A stretch of DNA of 64,000 nt from Haladaptatus halobius (GCF_020618475.1 NZ_CP085338.1:279416-343415), one strand, 5' to 3'; counted from the stretch's first letter, positions 8,634-18,957 are shown. A program made the numbers and translations. The notes: a model not told the origin generated them from the letters alone.

Positions 8634-8917
8634 TGAGAGGGAAGACCATCCACGACGTAACAGTTCGGCTGATGCGAATCGTGCTTCCTCGCTGGTTGAC
8701 TAACCAATGGTCTTCGGCACCGATAGTTGATGGGGAGGAAGGCTGCTTTGATATGACTTCATGCGCTATAACGCACATGGTCGGTCACAAGTCGGTGGCT
8801 ACCGGTGACGTTCCACGCGAAAGCATCCTTGTGCACTGAGAAAATTTGTGAACCGAGGAAACTCGCAATCGCAATACACACGTCGTGGATTCCTGCGTCT
8901 TTAAGCACGGGAAGATA

Positions 8918-10072
8918 TCAATCCGACTGGTTTTGATTTGAAATCGTAAGGGCTGAGCTACCATCAATTACCCGAAACCCGCCCGACTCCTCTCGAGCCG
9001 ATACCTCTTGCTGCGGATATGGAATTTTAATGCCCTCACGGTCATACGCAAGGTTAACCGCTCGAACCACAGCTGAAATTGCACGCCATTTCCGCCGACT
9101 ACTGGGCTTTTCAATCCAAAACCGCAGTTCAAGGAGCACCGCAGAATCGCCAAATTGCTTCACCACCACATTAGGATTGGGCACAGCCAGTATTTCATCG
9201 ATATCCTTCATTACATCCTCCGCAATAGCGATGGCTTTGTCAGGATCGGCTGCATAATCTACCCCCACTTCGACATCAAGTCTGAGCCGTCCCTTCCGCC
9301 CAATATTGATGATCGTATTACTGCTCACAACGTCATTAGGAAGCATAACATACTTTCCAGAAAATGTCTCTATTCGGGTCGTGAAAATCGTGATATCAGT
9401 CACGATTCCCTCTTGTTCTTCAATTTGTACCCAATCCCCGATTTCAAACGGTCGGGAGAACATGAGTTGAAAGCCAGCAAGTAACGCACTAAGAGTTTCA
9501 TTAGCAGCTAACCCAATAGCGGCTGCGAGAAGCCCGGCCCCGATAAATAGCCCTTGTAGATTGACTTTCCAAATACTCATTACTGCTAGAACACCAACGG
9601 CATAGACTGCAATATCAGAAAGTCGCGTGACTACTTTTCCTTGATGACGGGTGATATCCTCTGTCTGTTCCAATAGTCGGTCAATGACTCGATTGGCCAT
9701 TCCAGCGCTAACGTACGCTGCCGCACAGACCCCAAGCGTTAGCATTATCCGAATGACGACTTGTCTGATTTCGTTGAGAGCTTCGATAACCGTTACTGCC
9801 TGTTGAGTTTGTTCCCAGATAACAACGAAGAGGCTGCCGCCTGTTACTAATAGAATTAGACTGATAACGAGTAATCCTATGTTCACAAGCCGATGTGGAT
9901 ACTTCCGTTTAGCGAGTCGTGAGAGTCGCCAAAGCACCCACTCACCAAGAATAATCCCAATTGTAACGATAAGTGAGAGCAGAAACCGGCCCTCCGGACC
10001 TTGAAAAATCTTGATGAACCATTGAGGCAGAGATGCGAGAATCATAAATCTCCCTCTTGCATCAGGAAACAA
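8918..10072 (-). CDS. Mechanosensitive ion channel of the MscS family
   Basis: 384 aa (375 if the ATG at 10045 is used). About five hydrophobic segments precede the MscS core: the pore helix region GAGLLAAAIGLAANETLSAL, then the beta domain FEIGDWVQIEEQEGIVTDI, TRIETFSGKYVMLPND and the C-terminal alpha/beta part. Acts in the cytoplasmic membrane as a tension-gated release valve for solutes on hypo-osmotic shock. It stands alone on the minus strand; a TATA-like region lies beyond 10080. No loss of key residues noted. Confidence 0.9.
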   Translation of the reverse strand: MFPDARGRFMILASLPQWFIKIFQGPEGRFLLSLIVTIGIILGEWVLWRLSRLAKRKYPHRLVNIGLLVISLILLVTGGSLFVVIWEQTQQAVTVIEALNEIRQVVIRIMLTLGVCAAAYVSAGMANRVIDRLLEQTEDITRHQGKVVTRLSDIAVYAVGVLAVMSIWKVNLQGLFIGAGLLAAAIGLAANETLSALLAGFQLMFSRPFEIGDWVQIEEQEGIVTDITIFTTRIETFSGKYVMLPNDVVSSNTIINIGRKGRLRLDVEVGVDYAADPDKAIAIAEDVMKDIDEILAVPNPNVVVKQFGDSAVLLELRFWIEKPSSRRKWRAISAVVRAVNLAYDREGIKIPYPQQEVSAREESGGFRVIDGSSALTISNQNQSD

Positions 10073-10431
10073 ACGTGGTTTCCATCATAATAACTACCGT
10101 TCAATGGTGGTAGTTTTTCCTTAGTGCGTGCCATACAGTAATTTTTGAAAGGACTATCTCTACAAGAGTGTATCGATAGTATATTCTATGCTAACTTCTC
10201 TTTTCCCAATACAATGTTGTGATTATTGATTTAGTGGACTCTGCTTGACCAAGCGCGAACGTACAGTGGCCGACGCAGCAGCTGTACATTTCCATTACTT
10301 CCCATCAAAGGTCATGAATACCATCAGCAATTATCTAAAAAAGGCCAATGGAATCATATTCTTTGAGGTTCATCGCTCCTCTATTAGCAGTAAATCATCT
10401 CTACCTACGGCTGATTCAACTAGATTCTGAA

Positions 10432-11487
10432 ATGATAAAGAATAAAAATTTCATCATTGGCTTCATTGTGGTGGTACTCATCATTGCCGGAAGTAGCTTT
10501 TTGGCGATTAGTAGCGGCCAAGTTCCAAAACCCTCTGCTGGTGTTCAGGATTTCGGTGATTGGGGAAGCGTCACTGACCAGCAAACTGAGATCATTACGA
10601 CGTTTTGGACTAATAATCCCTATCCTATCGATCTCACGACTGGAAAAACACTTCACCTTCGCTACTCACTCACCCTCAATGGAGTCACCGTTGCTGAAGG
10701 GGCTCGGGAGAGAATCGATCTTCCCCAGGGAAATACGACGCAAACCCAATCAACGTATCTTCAAAATGACCAGATGAAGCTCTGGTGGGTGAATTTTCTC
10801 AGAGCAAATGAAACAGTCCACGCGACTGGGCGCGGCCATATTCGAATTACCACACCAGTTAAGGATTGGAAGCACCATACATCGATGACTCACACTCAAT
10901 TTGAAAATCAGACACCGATTTCTGACTCTCTCACACAGGCCACCCAGCGAACTGAAGGAAGATATGTACGCACTCAACATCTTAACATCGGTCCTATTCG
11001 CCAGAATGTCACGATCGGAGCAGAGGTGCAGAAGGCACAAGCAACGTGGGGGCGAGTAAATCAAAACCAGACGACTTTGTTAGTTCGGTTTCGGGTTCAC
11101 AATCCAAGTCAGACGATCCCGATCATTGTAGATCCAACTGGGCTGAGGATGTATACTGACGTGAACGGAATCAGGATGTTTCGTTCAGGGAGTGGTGTCC
11201 TTTCAACGAACACTACTAAACAAACACTTCTTCTTCCAGGTCAAACTCGTGAAGTTGTTATTCCCGTCACGATGGACAACGACAAGGTTGATGATTGGTT
11301 TCGGGCACACGTCCAAAACGGCGAACGATCTACTATTGCCGTGCATATGCAACTCGTTGTTGACCCACTTGGAGTCGGGAAGCCAATTCGTATCCCTGAT
11401 GGAGACGGTGTTACCTATCGATGCCACATGCAGACCGCAATTTTCGAAGATAATCAGACTGCAGCAACAACGTGTGGAGAGCGTTGA
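10432..11487 (+). CDS. LEA type 2/WHy-domain-like membrane-anchored protein
   Basis: 352 aa from the ATG at 10432, which directly precedes a transmembrane anchor (FIIGFIVVVLIIAGSSFLA). Two repeats then follow that look like water-stress/hypersensitive (WHy) domains: each has a FWTNNPYPIDL- or FRVHNPSQTIPI-like strand with an N-P turn followed by LPG/LPQG-type turns. Haloarchaea have similar LEA14-like proteins of unknown role, possibly protecting envelope proteins against water loss. An upstream in-frame ATG at 10348 would add a non-family segment and is less likely. Confidence 0.65.
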   Translation: MIKNKNFIIGFIVVVLIIAGSSFLAISSGQVPKPSAGVQDFGDWGSVTDQQTEIITTFWTNNPYPIDLTTGKTLHLRYSLTLNGVTVAEGARERIDLPQGNTTQTQSTYLQNDQMKLWWVNFLRANETVHATGRGHIRITTPVKDWKHHTSMTHTQFENQTPISDSLTQATQRTEGRYVRTQHLNIGPIRQNVTIGAEVQKAQATWGRVNQNQTTLLVRFRVHNPSQTIPIIVDPTGLRMYTDVNGIRMFRSGSGVLSTNTTKQTLLLPGQTREVVIPVTMDNDKVDDWFRAHVQNGERSTIAVHMQLVVDPLGVGKPIRIPDGDGVTYRCHMQTAIFEDNQTAATTCGER

Positions 11488-11649
11488 TCTTCATTACCGT
11501 TAATCCCCCACCTCTAGTGGGATCGAAGCCATCTTGGTCTTTTGAACGCTCTCCATGGTCAGTACCACAAGTGATTCCTCTTAGCCCTCAATGTTGGGGC
11601 TATCTATTTCGACGACGTGCTGTGCAGACACAACCGAGTCCGTACTCAC

Positions 11650-11775
11650 TAACGAGCGTGGCACGCTCTGAAACGTGGAGTGATAGAGGTAGGTGTTGGT
11701 ACCGTAAGCTCCACGTCCATCGGGCATGCTAATCCACAACCTTCACGTGTGCCCGACACAAAGTAGCATGGCAAG
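11650..11775. repeat. Non-coding hairpin repeat, copy i
   Basis: A segment with GGCACGCTCTGAAACGTGGA followed by an imperfect hairpin (CGGGCATGCT ... TGTGCCCGAC) and GTAGCATGG. The same two blocks occur, separated by about 270 extra bases, at 28990-29395, and related blocks at 29930-30240. No coding frame is convincing. The rest of 11488-11985 shows no gene. Confidence 0.4.
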
Positions 11776-11985
11776 AAATAACAAAGAAGTTGTGAAAGAG
11801 GCAAATACTTCAAAATAAAGCGATGTCACTATTGATAAATAGTGACGATGAGGTCGGAAAGCTCATAAAGAAGCAATAGGCGTCAACAAGACAACGGCGA
11901 GTGGCAATGCTTCCAGGACTGAAGAGCAGATAAAAGAACAATGTGTGCCCAGTAGATGGATCGTCTTGATACCTTGTAATACTAC

Positions 11986-12762
11986 TCACTTTCTCTGTCT
12001 TGAAACCAATTGACTCAATCGCGACATCGTCTTCATAACCCAGCTCTTGCGTAGATTCTCATCCACCTCATCACTCCATAACTTTGACTCTTGGAACCCC
12101 GGCAACATTGATTTTCCACCGAAATTTGGCCGGACAAGTAATATCATTGAAGTAACACCGAGGGTGAAACCTAACATTTCTGCCATGAACGCCCAGACCA
12201 CTAGTGACTTACTCACTTGCCATGTATCCAGTTGGATGAGTGTCGCGAACAAGCCTGATATCATTAATACCACACCAATCCCTTTCAACGCGAAATCGAG
12301 ATTTGATCCATGGGAGGAGATGTATAGTGTATAGATTAGGATGGCACCAGCAAAGAATTCGAAGCCGAACATCGTAAGGAAGATTTCGGTGGTTTCCATT
12401 ACCGGTACAGCCGACGAGATCATTCTTTGAAGAATATCCCATGTTCCACCTAAGACTAAGAGCACTACCTGTAACTCAGCTGCGAGCACTGCGTCGATAA
12501 ACCGAAAGAGGAGCTCGATAAACCATGACTCTACCTTGATGAGAAGTGCTGATAGCTCATGGAAGAATGGATGCTCAGTAAATTCGGCGAGGAATGAGAG
12601 CAAGAAAACTGGGACGATTAGGATGACCGCGATACCTGTTGCAATGTTAAGTACTTTCGTGCTGTTCCGTTTTAACAGTTGGTACACGACCCAGACTGTA
12701 ACCAGCAACGGGGGAATCGTCACCGGGTGGTCAGCAACGATCTTAATGGTTGAATTTAACAT
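11986..12762 (-). CDS. Multi-pass membrane protein of unknown function
   Basis: 258 aa. About six hydrophobic segments (including PLLVTVWVVYQLL, GIAVILIVPVFLLSFLA, LQVVLLVLGGTW, FFAGAILIYTLYI, GIGVVLMISGLFATLI and a C-terminal TSMILLV) are followed by a soluble tail. No catalytic motif is visible and I do not recognise the family. Start at ATG 12762. Neighbouring genes give no clear functional link. Confidence 0.6.
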   Translation of the reverse strand: MLNSTIKIVADHPVTIPPLLVTVWVVYQLLKRNSTKVLNIATGIAVILIVPVFLLSFLAEFTEHPFFHELSALLIKVESWFIELLFRFIDAVLAAELQVVLLVLGGTWDILQRMISSAVPVMETTEIFLTMFGFEFFAGAILIYTLYISSHGSNLDFALKGIGVVLMISGLFATLIQLDTWQVSKSLVVWAFMAEMLGFTLGVTSMILLVRPNFGGKSMLPGFQESKLWSDEVDENLRKSWVMKTMSRLSQLVSRQRK

Positions 12763-12985
12763 ATTTCTTCGGTATTCGGGTGCTAGCGTTTGCGATTGAG
12801 AGGAGATAGCACTTTTTTCAGTGTTTGGATATGAATATCTGGTTTCAGTCGAAAGACGCTGTGAGTATTTTTATGTGTAGTTCTTTACAGCTGCAGTCTA
12901 AAGAGAATAGTTTCTGAAAGCTACGGGAACCTACAGAACAGTACTTCAGTCGCATCATCCACTGTAGTGGAGTCCTTTAACCGTG

Positions 12986-13210
12986 TCAAATATACGAATG
13001 AGTCCAAAGAAAGATATCGACAATGTTTACAATGATAGCAATGACTAAAATGTAAACAATGGACGAAATGGCGGCATTTTCAAGCCCATTGCTTGTTAGG
13101 CGGGTGCCCATAACTGGGATTGCTATGATCACCAACAATAATGTCTCGCTTGCATGGATTGTGAGCGTATTTTGAGTGTGATCGCCCAACGACTGATAGC
13201 TACTACCCAA
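12986..13210 (-). CDS. Small two-helix membrane protein, hypothetical
   Basis: 74 aa with two predicted membrane helices (ETLLLVIIAIPVMG and SSIVYILVIAIIVNIVDIF). Could be a genuine small membrane protein or the end of a longer decayed one; a start is available at 13210. The bases 12763-12985 show nothing else. Confidence 0.35.
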   Translation of the reverse strand: MGSSYQSLGDHTQNTLTIHASETLLLVIIAIPVMGTRLTSNGLENAAISSIVYILVIAIIVNIVDIFLWTHSYI

Positions 13211-13285
13211 GACGATAGAGGGTGAAGTAAAAGACCAGCTCTATCTTGCATTCCCAAGCAAGTACAGCACTCATTTAATCAATAA

Positions 13286-13387
13286 GAAGGTCTTGAGCAG
13301 TCCGCTACTGAAGATATCATCGAACGGCTTTGTCTGAAAGAGCTTCGTTATGAAGTCGACCGTAAGCACCAGATCACGGACTTTTAA
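13286..13387 (+). pseudogene. Gene-end remnant beside MITE-like unit B
   Basis: 34 codons of protein-like sequence (contains EQSATEDIIERLCLKELRYE) end at TAA 13385-13387, about 20 bases before the mobile unit at 13406. There is no start codon. Family not recognised; it resembles the tail of a helical DNA-binding or regulatory protein. Confidence 0.3.
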
Positions 13388-13405
13388 CCATGAATTCGTC
13401 CGTAT

Positions 13406-13781
13406 GTGACATCCTCCCCGCGCTAAAGCACGGGGCTTCCCACAAGGCCGGTCCTTGGTTCGGTGGTCTCTTCGGGTTCGCACCCTGACAAGGTGCTGGC
13501 GATGCCACGTAGCCGTTACTCCTATCTCGTCCGGGAAACGGACGGGACTCGGAGTTACTTGGTTGTTTTGTGTCGGTTGGGTGTCCGAGGGCTTACTTAT
13601 TTGATGAGGCAAACACCGAGTCAACTGCCAGTTTTCGGACTATCAGAATTCGATGGGGGTACCATCGAATCGACACCAAGAGATACGCAGGGAGAGCACC
13701 TAAGGCTGTACCGTACAGTGAAAGTAACCAAAGACGGGCGCTGTATCCCCGCCCTGAAGGGCGAGGTTTGAGCGCCTTGCA
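13406..13781 (-). mobile_element. MITE-like TnpB-element derivative B (no tnpB)
   Basis: On the minus strand it begins with the hairpin left end ACCTCGCCCTTCAGGGCGGG plus GATACAGCGCC and ends GGAAGCCCCGTGCTTTAGCG then CGGGGAGGATGTCAC. About 375 bp, the same architecture as unit A and similar over much of its length. It holds stem-loops, e.g. around GCACCTTGTCAGGGTGC. The right 130 bases correspond to the region of TnpB elements that yields omega RNA. No transposase frame. The following 13782-14168 is AT-rich and shows no convincing gene. Confidence 0.7.
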
Positions 13782-14168
13782 CCGCACTACATAATCGGTA
13801 GTTGGCTGTTGCTGTCGATCGACGTATGTGATTAGCTACAATCAGATTTTGTGTTACCGGGACGCATTTTTACTCCTCCTACCGTTGTTTGTAACGTGCT
13901 CTCATAGCTCGCCAGAACGTTCCCCCGGTGCCATCAATGGAACACTGTCGTGGCTGGTTGGCTGTGAGAGCTCGCGATTGGCTTTCCTTCCATTTATACT
14001 AGGCGTATCAATTGGAAATAGAAACTATCTATCTGGTTCATATTATGCAGAAATATAAAACAGATTTCTATATTGGAAAACTATTTACCCCTCTGCTTAG
14101 TGGTTTAATATACGTACGACTGGCAATCAAGACTCTCTCATTGAACGCCAGTCGCTGGAGGAATAACC

Positions 14169-14771
14169 GTGTCATTTAACCAGATTCAAAAGCGCTTCCC
14201 GACAAAAGTGAGTGATTTGAAAATGGCCGCACGAGCAGTTCGTCTTGTTCTATCCATTCCTCAATACTTACTCTGCTTCGTGGTTTCGGCTTTCCTTGGA
14301 CTCTCGGTCTTTGTCCTCTCACAAAATTTAGAACTAGTGCAAACTACTCTACTTAGCAATTATTTGACGATTGGGCAGCGAGTTACAGTATTCTCTCAGT
14401 TATATCCTATTATTGGAACTGCTTTTTCACCAATAAAAGAGCTCTTCCTTCTACTGAGTGCCGGATTATTTGGTGTCAATCTCTCGATGGTCATTTATTA
14501 CTTTCGTGAACATGCAGTCAACGTACAAAGCGGAACCGGTAGTGCAGTGGGTGTGATTTTCGGAACGCTTGGTGCCGGGTGTGCTGCATGTGGGTCTGTC
14601 GTCCTTACTGGGCTACTTTCTTTTGTCGGCGCAACCAGTGTGCTTGCTCTCTTACCGTTTGATGGGCTTTCATTCTCAGCTATTGCACTAGTTGTATTTC
14701 TACTCTCGATATATTGGATATCGGCTGGAATGCGGACCAGCACAATTAATGGCTGTCCGGTCGATATCTGA
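14169..14771 (+). CDS. Membrane protein with an intramembrane CxxC (GCAACG) motif
   Basis: 200 aa with a GTG start at 14169. About four to five hydrophobic segments; between the third and fourth lies GTLGAGCAACGSVVLTGLLSF, i.e. C-A-A-C inside a glycine-rich membrane turn. This resembles the cysteine pairs of membrane thiol carriers (CcdA, DsbB, VKOR types) without clear homology to any of them. A DsbA-like lipoprotein and two Tat-exported hydrolases follow, so a role in moving reducing or oxidising equivalents across the membrane is plausible but inferred. Confidence 0.55.
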   Translation: MSFNQIQKRFPTKVSDLKMAARAVRLVLSIPQYLLCFVVSAFLGLSVFVLSQNLELVQTTLLSNYLTIGQRVTVFSQLYPIIGTAFSPIKELFLLLSAGLFGVNLSMVIYYFREHAVNVQSGTGSAVGVIFGTLGAGCAACGSVVLTGLLSFVGATSVLALLPFDGLSFSAIALVVFLLSIYWISAGMRTSTINGCPVDI

Positions 14772-14932
14772 TTCATCTTTGATTTTCTTGAGTAGTTAGT
14801 GAAACCATCACTGAATTGTTCACTCCTGTTAACAGTTTATTTCCATATATTCTAAATCGAAATATTAATAACGGTGATCCTCATTGCTGTTACCGAAGCG
14901 CACGAAAGAAATTTAGTTAATTTCGAAAAACC

Positions 14933-15811
14933 ATGTTAGGTAGAAGATTAACAAATCTGATGAAGGCAAGTATAGAACAAGACGATCAAAACACTTCCAT
15001 TTCGAACCACTCTCGTCGCTCCTTTTTACGGAAAACCGGTACAACGGCTGCTGTATCCGCACTAGGAGTTTCGCAAATTGGTACGGTGATGGGAGACGAC
15101 GATGAGTTCTGTCCAATAAGACAATCGCACTCAGAGGAGACGATTCTTGAGGGAACAGAGGAAGAAGTCAAGATCTATACCACCGAATCTCGTATTCCAG
15201 GACCAACTGCAGTGGTGGTTGGTGGTACCCATGGCATTGAACCAGCAGGTTGGAGAACAGCGCATTCTGTTCAGAACTGGGCCATCAACTCTGGGAAACT
15301 TATTGTGCTTCCGGAAATAAATCCAGTTGCTATTCGAAGAGAAACATATATCAATGAGAATGGGGATTTGAACGATCATTTCCCACCGGGGAGTCGACCA
15401 ACGACAAAACTTGCACGAGCGCTATGGCAGACTATAGAAGCGGCTGATCCAGATGTCTTCTTCAGTCTCCATAGTTCTCAAGGAATCCTTCATGAGCTTG
15501 AGGGTCCCCCTGGTGTTGGACAAGCAATTTATCCAACATATATTGATGGGGCACGTGCCGACGCCTATAACACCGTCCAGTATATGAATCAGCGTTTTAA
15601 CTCGCATCGGTCGATCTACGATTTTAAAGTCGGGAATACTCTCTATGGCATCCGGCCGCGCCTCACGCACAAAGTCGCAGCAGATCTCAAGATTCCCGGA
15701 TTCCTTGTTGAAGCCACGCGATATGGCACAACACTGGAGACACAGGTGCAATGGGAGAAGGCGATTGTGGCTCATCTCCTCAAGCAAAATGGGATGAAAG
15801 TCGATAGGTAA
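14933..15811 (+). CDS. Tat-exported succinylglutamate desuccinylase/aspartoacylase-like zinc hydrolase (paralog 1)
   Basis: 292 aa (283 if the ATG at 14960 is used). The N-terminus has a Tat signal, SRRSFLRKTGTTAAVSALG. The mature domain shows the M14-like fold signatures: GGTHGIEPAGW (zinc His and Glu), a PEINPVAI strand, NGDLNDHFPPG, SLHSSQGI (third zinc ligand His) and a C-terminal FLVEATRYG (candidate catalytic Glu). Such enzymes cleave N-acyl amino acids or small peptide amides; here the site of action is outside the membrane. It is convergent with the DsbA-like lipoprotein 16 bp downstream and is about 50% similar by eye to the paralog at 20976. Confidence 0.8.
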   Translation: MLGRRLTNLMKASIEQDDQNTSISNHSRRSFLRKTGTTAAVSALGVSQIGTVMGDDDEFCPIRQSHSEETILEGTEEEVKIYTTESRIPGPTAVVVGGTHGIEPAGWRTAHSVQNWAINSGKLIVLPEINPVAIRRETYINENGDLNDHFPPGSRPTTKLARALWQTIEAADPDVFFSLHSSQGILHELEGPPGVGQAIYPTYIDGARADAYNTVQYMNQRFNSHRSIYDFKVGNTLYGIRPRLTHKVAADLKIPGFLVEATRYGTTLETQVQWEKAIVAHLLKQNGMKVDR

Positions 15812-15827
15812 GTTGAAAACCTACCTT

Positions 15828-16649
15828 CTAGAGTCCGAGCACATTTTTGAATATGCTGTAACTCTGTCTTCCGACGATTTTCGTCACGTACTCTCCAGAT
15901 CGGAAGGCGATAGACGTTGGCGTTCCCTTAAGATTTGCGCTCTTTGCAACTGAAAGATCCTCTTGCACTTGTTTCTTTTGTGCTTTCGATCGGGCGTCAC
16001 GGATGATTTCCTGTCCGTCTAACTGGGTCTCTTGATCGATGAATATTTTCGTTTTTGAGAGTACATTTTCATTATTGAATTGGTCTTGATTGCTGAAATA
16101 ATGCGATTTCAGATCCCAGAATGCTTGCTCATCTCGAACATGGGTCGCTTCAAGAGCATAGATCGCGCTAGCTCCCCACTGTTCGACGACAGGTATTGTT
16201 CGTAAAACGAAGGAGAGCTCCCCAGAATCGATATGGTTGCGCTTGAGTTTTGGATATGTATTTTCCTCAAAATACACGCAGTTAGGGCAGGACGGATCCT
16301 CAAATGTAATCAGGGTTGCATCTGCACTGAACGGAGCTGGTCCACGCGTTGGCTCATCAAAAATTCCGCTCGTCGACGGATGGTCGGGTGCCGACTGAGT
16401 AGTCGTGGTCGTTTCCTGTGTAGTGGTGGTTGTTTGCTCCGTCGTAGACTGAGAGGTACTACTCGTCTCTTGCTCTGCTGTTGTTTCCGTTGTTGAAGTT
16501 GCCGTCGTTTCTGTTGTCCGGGTTGTGGATGTATGGGTGGTGGACGTGTGAGTGGAGCCTGTGGTATCTGATTCATCTGACTGTGAAGTACAACCAGCTA
16601 CAAAGAGGCTTGCGGGGACTGCTGCTTTAAGGAGGGTTCGTCGATTCAT
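15828..16649 (-). CDS. DsbA-family thioredoxin-domain lipoprotein
   Basis: 273 aa. Tat-lipoprotein signal: MNRRTLLKAAVPASLFVAGC with the lipobox Cys at 20. A long Ser/Thr-rich linker follows, probably glycosylated, then a thioredoxin/DsbA fold with FEDPSCPNCVYF (CxxC active site) and KGTPTSIAF (cis-Pro loop). Likely a membrane-anchored disulfide oxidase or isomerase working on the outer face. Convergent with the zinc hydrolase at 14933. A related protein with a changed active site lies at 23381. Confidence 0.85.
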   Translation of the reverse strand: MNRRTLLKAAVPASLFVAGCTSQSDESDTTGSTHTSTTHTSTTRTTETTATSTTETTAEQETSSTSQSTTEQTTTTTQETTTTTQSAPDHPSTSGIFDEPTRGPAPFSADATLITFEDPSCPNCVYFEENTYPKLKRNHIDSGELSFVLRTIPVVEQWGASAIYALEATHVRDEQAFWDLKSHYFSNQDQFNNENVLSKTKIFIDQETQLDGQEIIRDARSKAQKKQVQEDLSVAKSANLKGTPTSIAFRSGEYVTKIVGRQSYSIFKNVLGL

Positions 16650-16816
16650 CGTTGTAAATATTTCTCTCTTCGTATTTAGAGCTACTGTTTAGGTATTCAC
16701 TGTTAACAAGTTAGTACAGTCATATTAGTTGGAATGTTAGTATATATAAATTGCAAGCAATCAAACTCTGGCCTTGGGAGTTCAATAACAAGATCGTTCA
16801 GTACGTCAGAGGCACG

Positions 16817-16838
16817 GAGAAGCACCTTTGTGCTTCTC
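16817..16838. repeat. Perfect 9-bp stem-loop
   Basis: GAGAAGCAC and GTGCTTCTC flank a 4-base loop in a gene-free interval (16650-17132). No poly-T follows directly, so it is not a clear terminator. I see no gene in the interval. Confidence 0.5.
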
Positions 16839-17132
16839 CTGTGTGGATCGCAGATGACGATGTGTCGCGGGGGCTTGCAGTGGGGCTGGAGTGATGGCGC
16901 CAGCCGGACTGTACCATTAGCCATCGGTGTCTTGGCCATTTCAGCGACATATTGTTATTTTTTCAACTGCCTCTTATACTTATTGGATGAAATAAGCTAC
17001 AACCCCTGAAACAGCTCCCACGAAGCGTTATGCATGGAGTCTTTCAATTCGGCTTGTCCACTGTAAGCTCATCCAGAGATCTCGGGTTCAAATCACACTT
17101 GTATTATTGACGTAATTTATAGGAAAAGTTGT

Positions 17133-18890
17133 TCAGTCGTCTATTGCTTGGACATCGGTGGCTGAATTGTCCAAGTCACTCTTTGTCACTACGAAGTCCT
17201 CGATAGCAAGGATATCAAGCCCCATTCCGAAGAAGTCCTTGATAGCTTCCGTTGGCGTCGCCACAATCGGTTCACCGTGGTCGTTGAAAGAGGTATTAAG
17301 CACCGCAGGAACGCCAGTTCGGTCGCGGAACTCGGAGATGAGACGGTGATACCGTGGATTCTGATCACGCCGTACTGTCTGTGGGCGAGTTGTCTGGTCG
17401 CTTGGATGGAGGACGGCCGCAATATCATCACGTTGATTCTCTGGAACCGAAGCAGTCGTTATCATGAACGGTGCAACGTGACTCGGGTCAAGGTAGTCGT
17501 CTACCGCCGACTCAAGCATCGAAGGAGCAAACGGACGCCATTCCTCGCGATGCTTGACGAAACGGTTGACTCGATCGCGGGACTCAACTGATCGAGGGTC
17601 GGCAAGGATACTTCGATTGCCCAGCGCACGTGGTCCGAGTTCGAGACGACCTTGAAACCATGCAACAAGATCACCCTCGGTGAGGCGCTCAGCGACGTAT
17701 GCTGCAAGGTCGTCCGGCTTAACATAGGGAATTTTATTCGTCTGAAGGACGCGTCGGATCTCAGCAGAGTCAAAGGCAGAACCGAGGTAGACATCCGTCA
17801 TTGGTGGAACGGAATTTGGGTGTTGGGTTAACCAGCCAGCGCCGAGCGGGAGGCCAGCATCGTTAGCGACCGGCTGGATAAACACATCCTCGACATCGTC
17901 CGCTTGCATCACGCGTGTATTCATTTTACAGTTGAGGGCAACGCCTCCTGCGAGGCCGACGTTGCCGTCTCCGACATGAGGAACATACGTTTCTACGATA
18001 TCTGTGACCGTCTCCTCAAGTAATTTCTGTGCAGTATACGCGAGATCTTTTTCCCATTGGGTAAATTCCCCTGGCGTTTCGACGCGAGAGCGGTCGAATA
18101 AATCCTCCAGTGTGGCTACGCCGTACCCTGTCCCCCATCGCTGAGTGAGATCAGTAACATCATAGTCAACACCGGTATCGATTACCTCGTGGAGCATCGA
18201 TTCGATATCGTCGTTTTGCTCCCCATAGGGCGCGAGACCCATCACTTTCCCTTCACCGTTAAACATCTGATAGCCGAGATAACTGGTAATGATGGCAAAA
18301 AAGAGACCAAGACTATTTGGGTGTTTGTAGGTCCGAACGCGTTTCATGCTGTCGGGTTGAGCGTCCCAGACCACCGTGGAGTCGAACTCCCCTTTTGCAT
18401 CGACGGTGAGAACGAGTGCTTCCTCAAAGTCGGAAGGATGGAAGGCACTTGCTGCGTGACAGGCGTGATGAGATTGAGTTTCGATAGTTGGAACCGGTGT
18501 ACCGATCTCGGCTAACCGTGCTTCTACTTCTTTCGTCGGACGAAAGGTCGCCTTCGCTTGTGTCTTAAACACTTCTCCAAGCGTAGCAGCCTTGTCAATA
18601 ACATCCTCGACGGAAAGGGCGTCGTGGAGGTAGTGCGTGAGTATTTTGTTACTAAGTCCAGGCTCGTACGGGAGGATGATACGATCGATATCGCCCAGAC
18701 CAAGGTCACGATAGTCGAGGCAGGCCTTAATAGCCTGCTCTGGAAACGAATTAGCCGCGTGCTTTTGTCGCGACAGACGTTCTTCTTCGATGGCGTAGAT
18801 AAGATCTCCATTTTCGAACAATGCTGCACTTGGATCGTGTTGACCGTATAGCCCAACGGCAGGTTTGAACGATAGTAAATACGAGGTCAT
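17133..18890 (-). CDS. Carbamoyltransferase (NodU/CmcH family)
   Basis: 585 aa, typical length. The N-terminal ASKHA-like domain has HDPSAALFENGDLIYAIEEE, the metal motif HHACHAASAF near residue 140, LTVDAKGEFDSTVVW, EGKVMGLAPYG and LAGGVALNCKMN. The C-terminal YrdC-like part shows RLELGPRALGNRSILADPR, EEWRPFAPSML and PAVLNTSFNDHGEPIV. The family moves a carbamoyl group from carbamoyl phosphate, via a carbamoyl-adenylate, to hydroxyls of sugars, antibiotics or nodulation factors. Acts in the cytoplasm; the acceptor is unknown. It lies between the two exported hydrolase/thioredoxin pairs. An 18-bp near-direct repeat surrounds its start codon. Confidence 0.9.
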   Translation of the reverse strand: MTSYLLSFKPAVGLYGQHDPSAALFENGDLIYAIEEERLSRQKHAANSFPEQAIKACLDYRDLGLGDIDRIILPYEPGLSNKILTHYLHDALSVEDVIDKAATLGEVFKTQAKATFRPTKEVEARLAEIGTPVPTIETQSHHACHAASAFHPSDFEEALVLTVDAKGEFDSTVVWDAQPDSMKRVRTYKHPNSLGLFFAIITSYLGYQMFNGEGKVMGLAPYGEQNDDIESMLHEVIDTGVDYDVTDLTQRWGTGYGVATLEDLFDRSRVETPGEFTQWEKDLAYTAQKLLEETVTDIVETYVPHVGDGNVGLAGGVALNCKMNTRVMQADDVEDVFIQPVANDAGLPLGAGWLTQHPNSVPPMTDVYLGSAFDSAEIRRVLQTNKIPYVKPDDLAAYVAERLTEGDLVAWFQGRLELGPRALGNRSILADPRSVESRDRVNRFVKHREEWRPFAPSMLESAVDDYLDPSHVAPFMITTASVPENQRDDIAAVLHPSDQTTRPQTVRRDQNPRYHRLISEFRDRTGVPAVLNTSFNDHGEPIVATPTEAIKDFFGMGLDILAIEDFVVTKSDLDNSATDVQAIDD

Positions 18891-18940
18891 ACTGAGTTAT
18901 TGATTTGAACATTTTTAAATATAGGTCATGCTGAGTTATT
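18884..18940. repeat. Near-identical 18-bp direct repeat at the carbamoyltransferase start
   Basis: AGGTCATACTGAGTTATT (18884-18901) and AGGTCATGCTGAGTTATT (18923-18940) differ at one base. The first copy includes the start codon. A solo mobile-element right end begins 18 bases further on. Confidence 0.6.
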
Positions 18941-18957
18941 CAGCAAGACCGACTTAT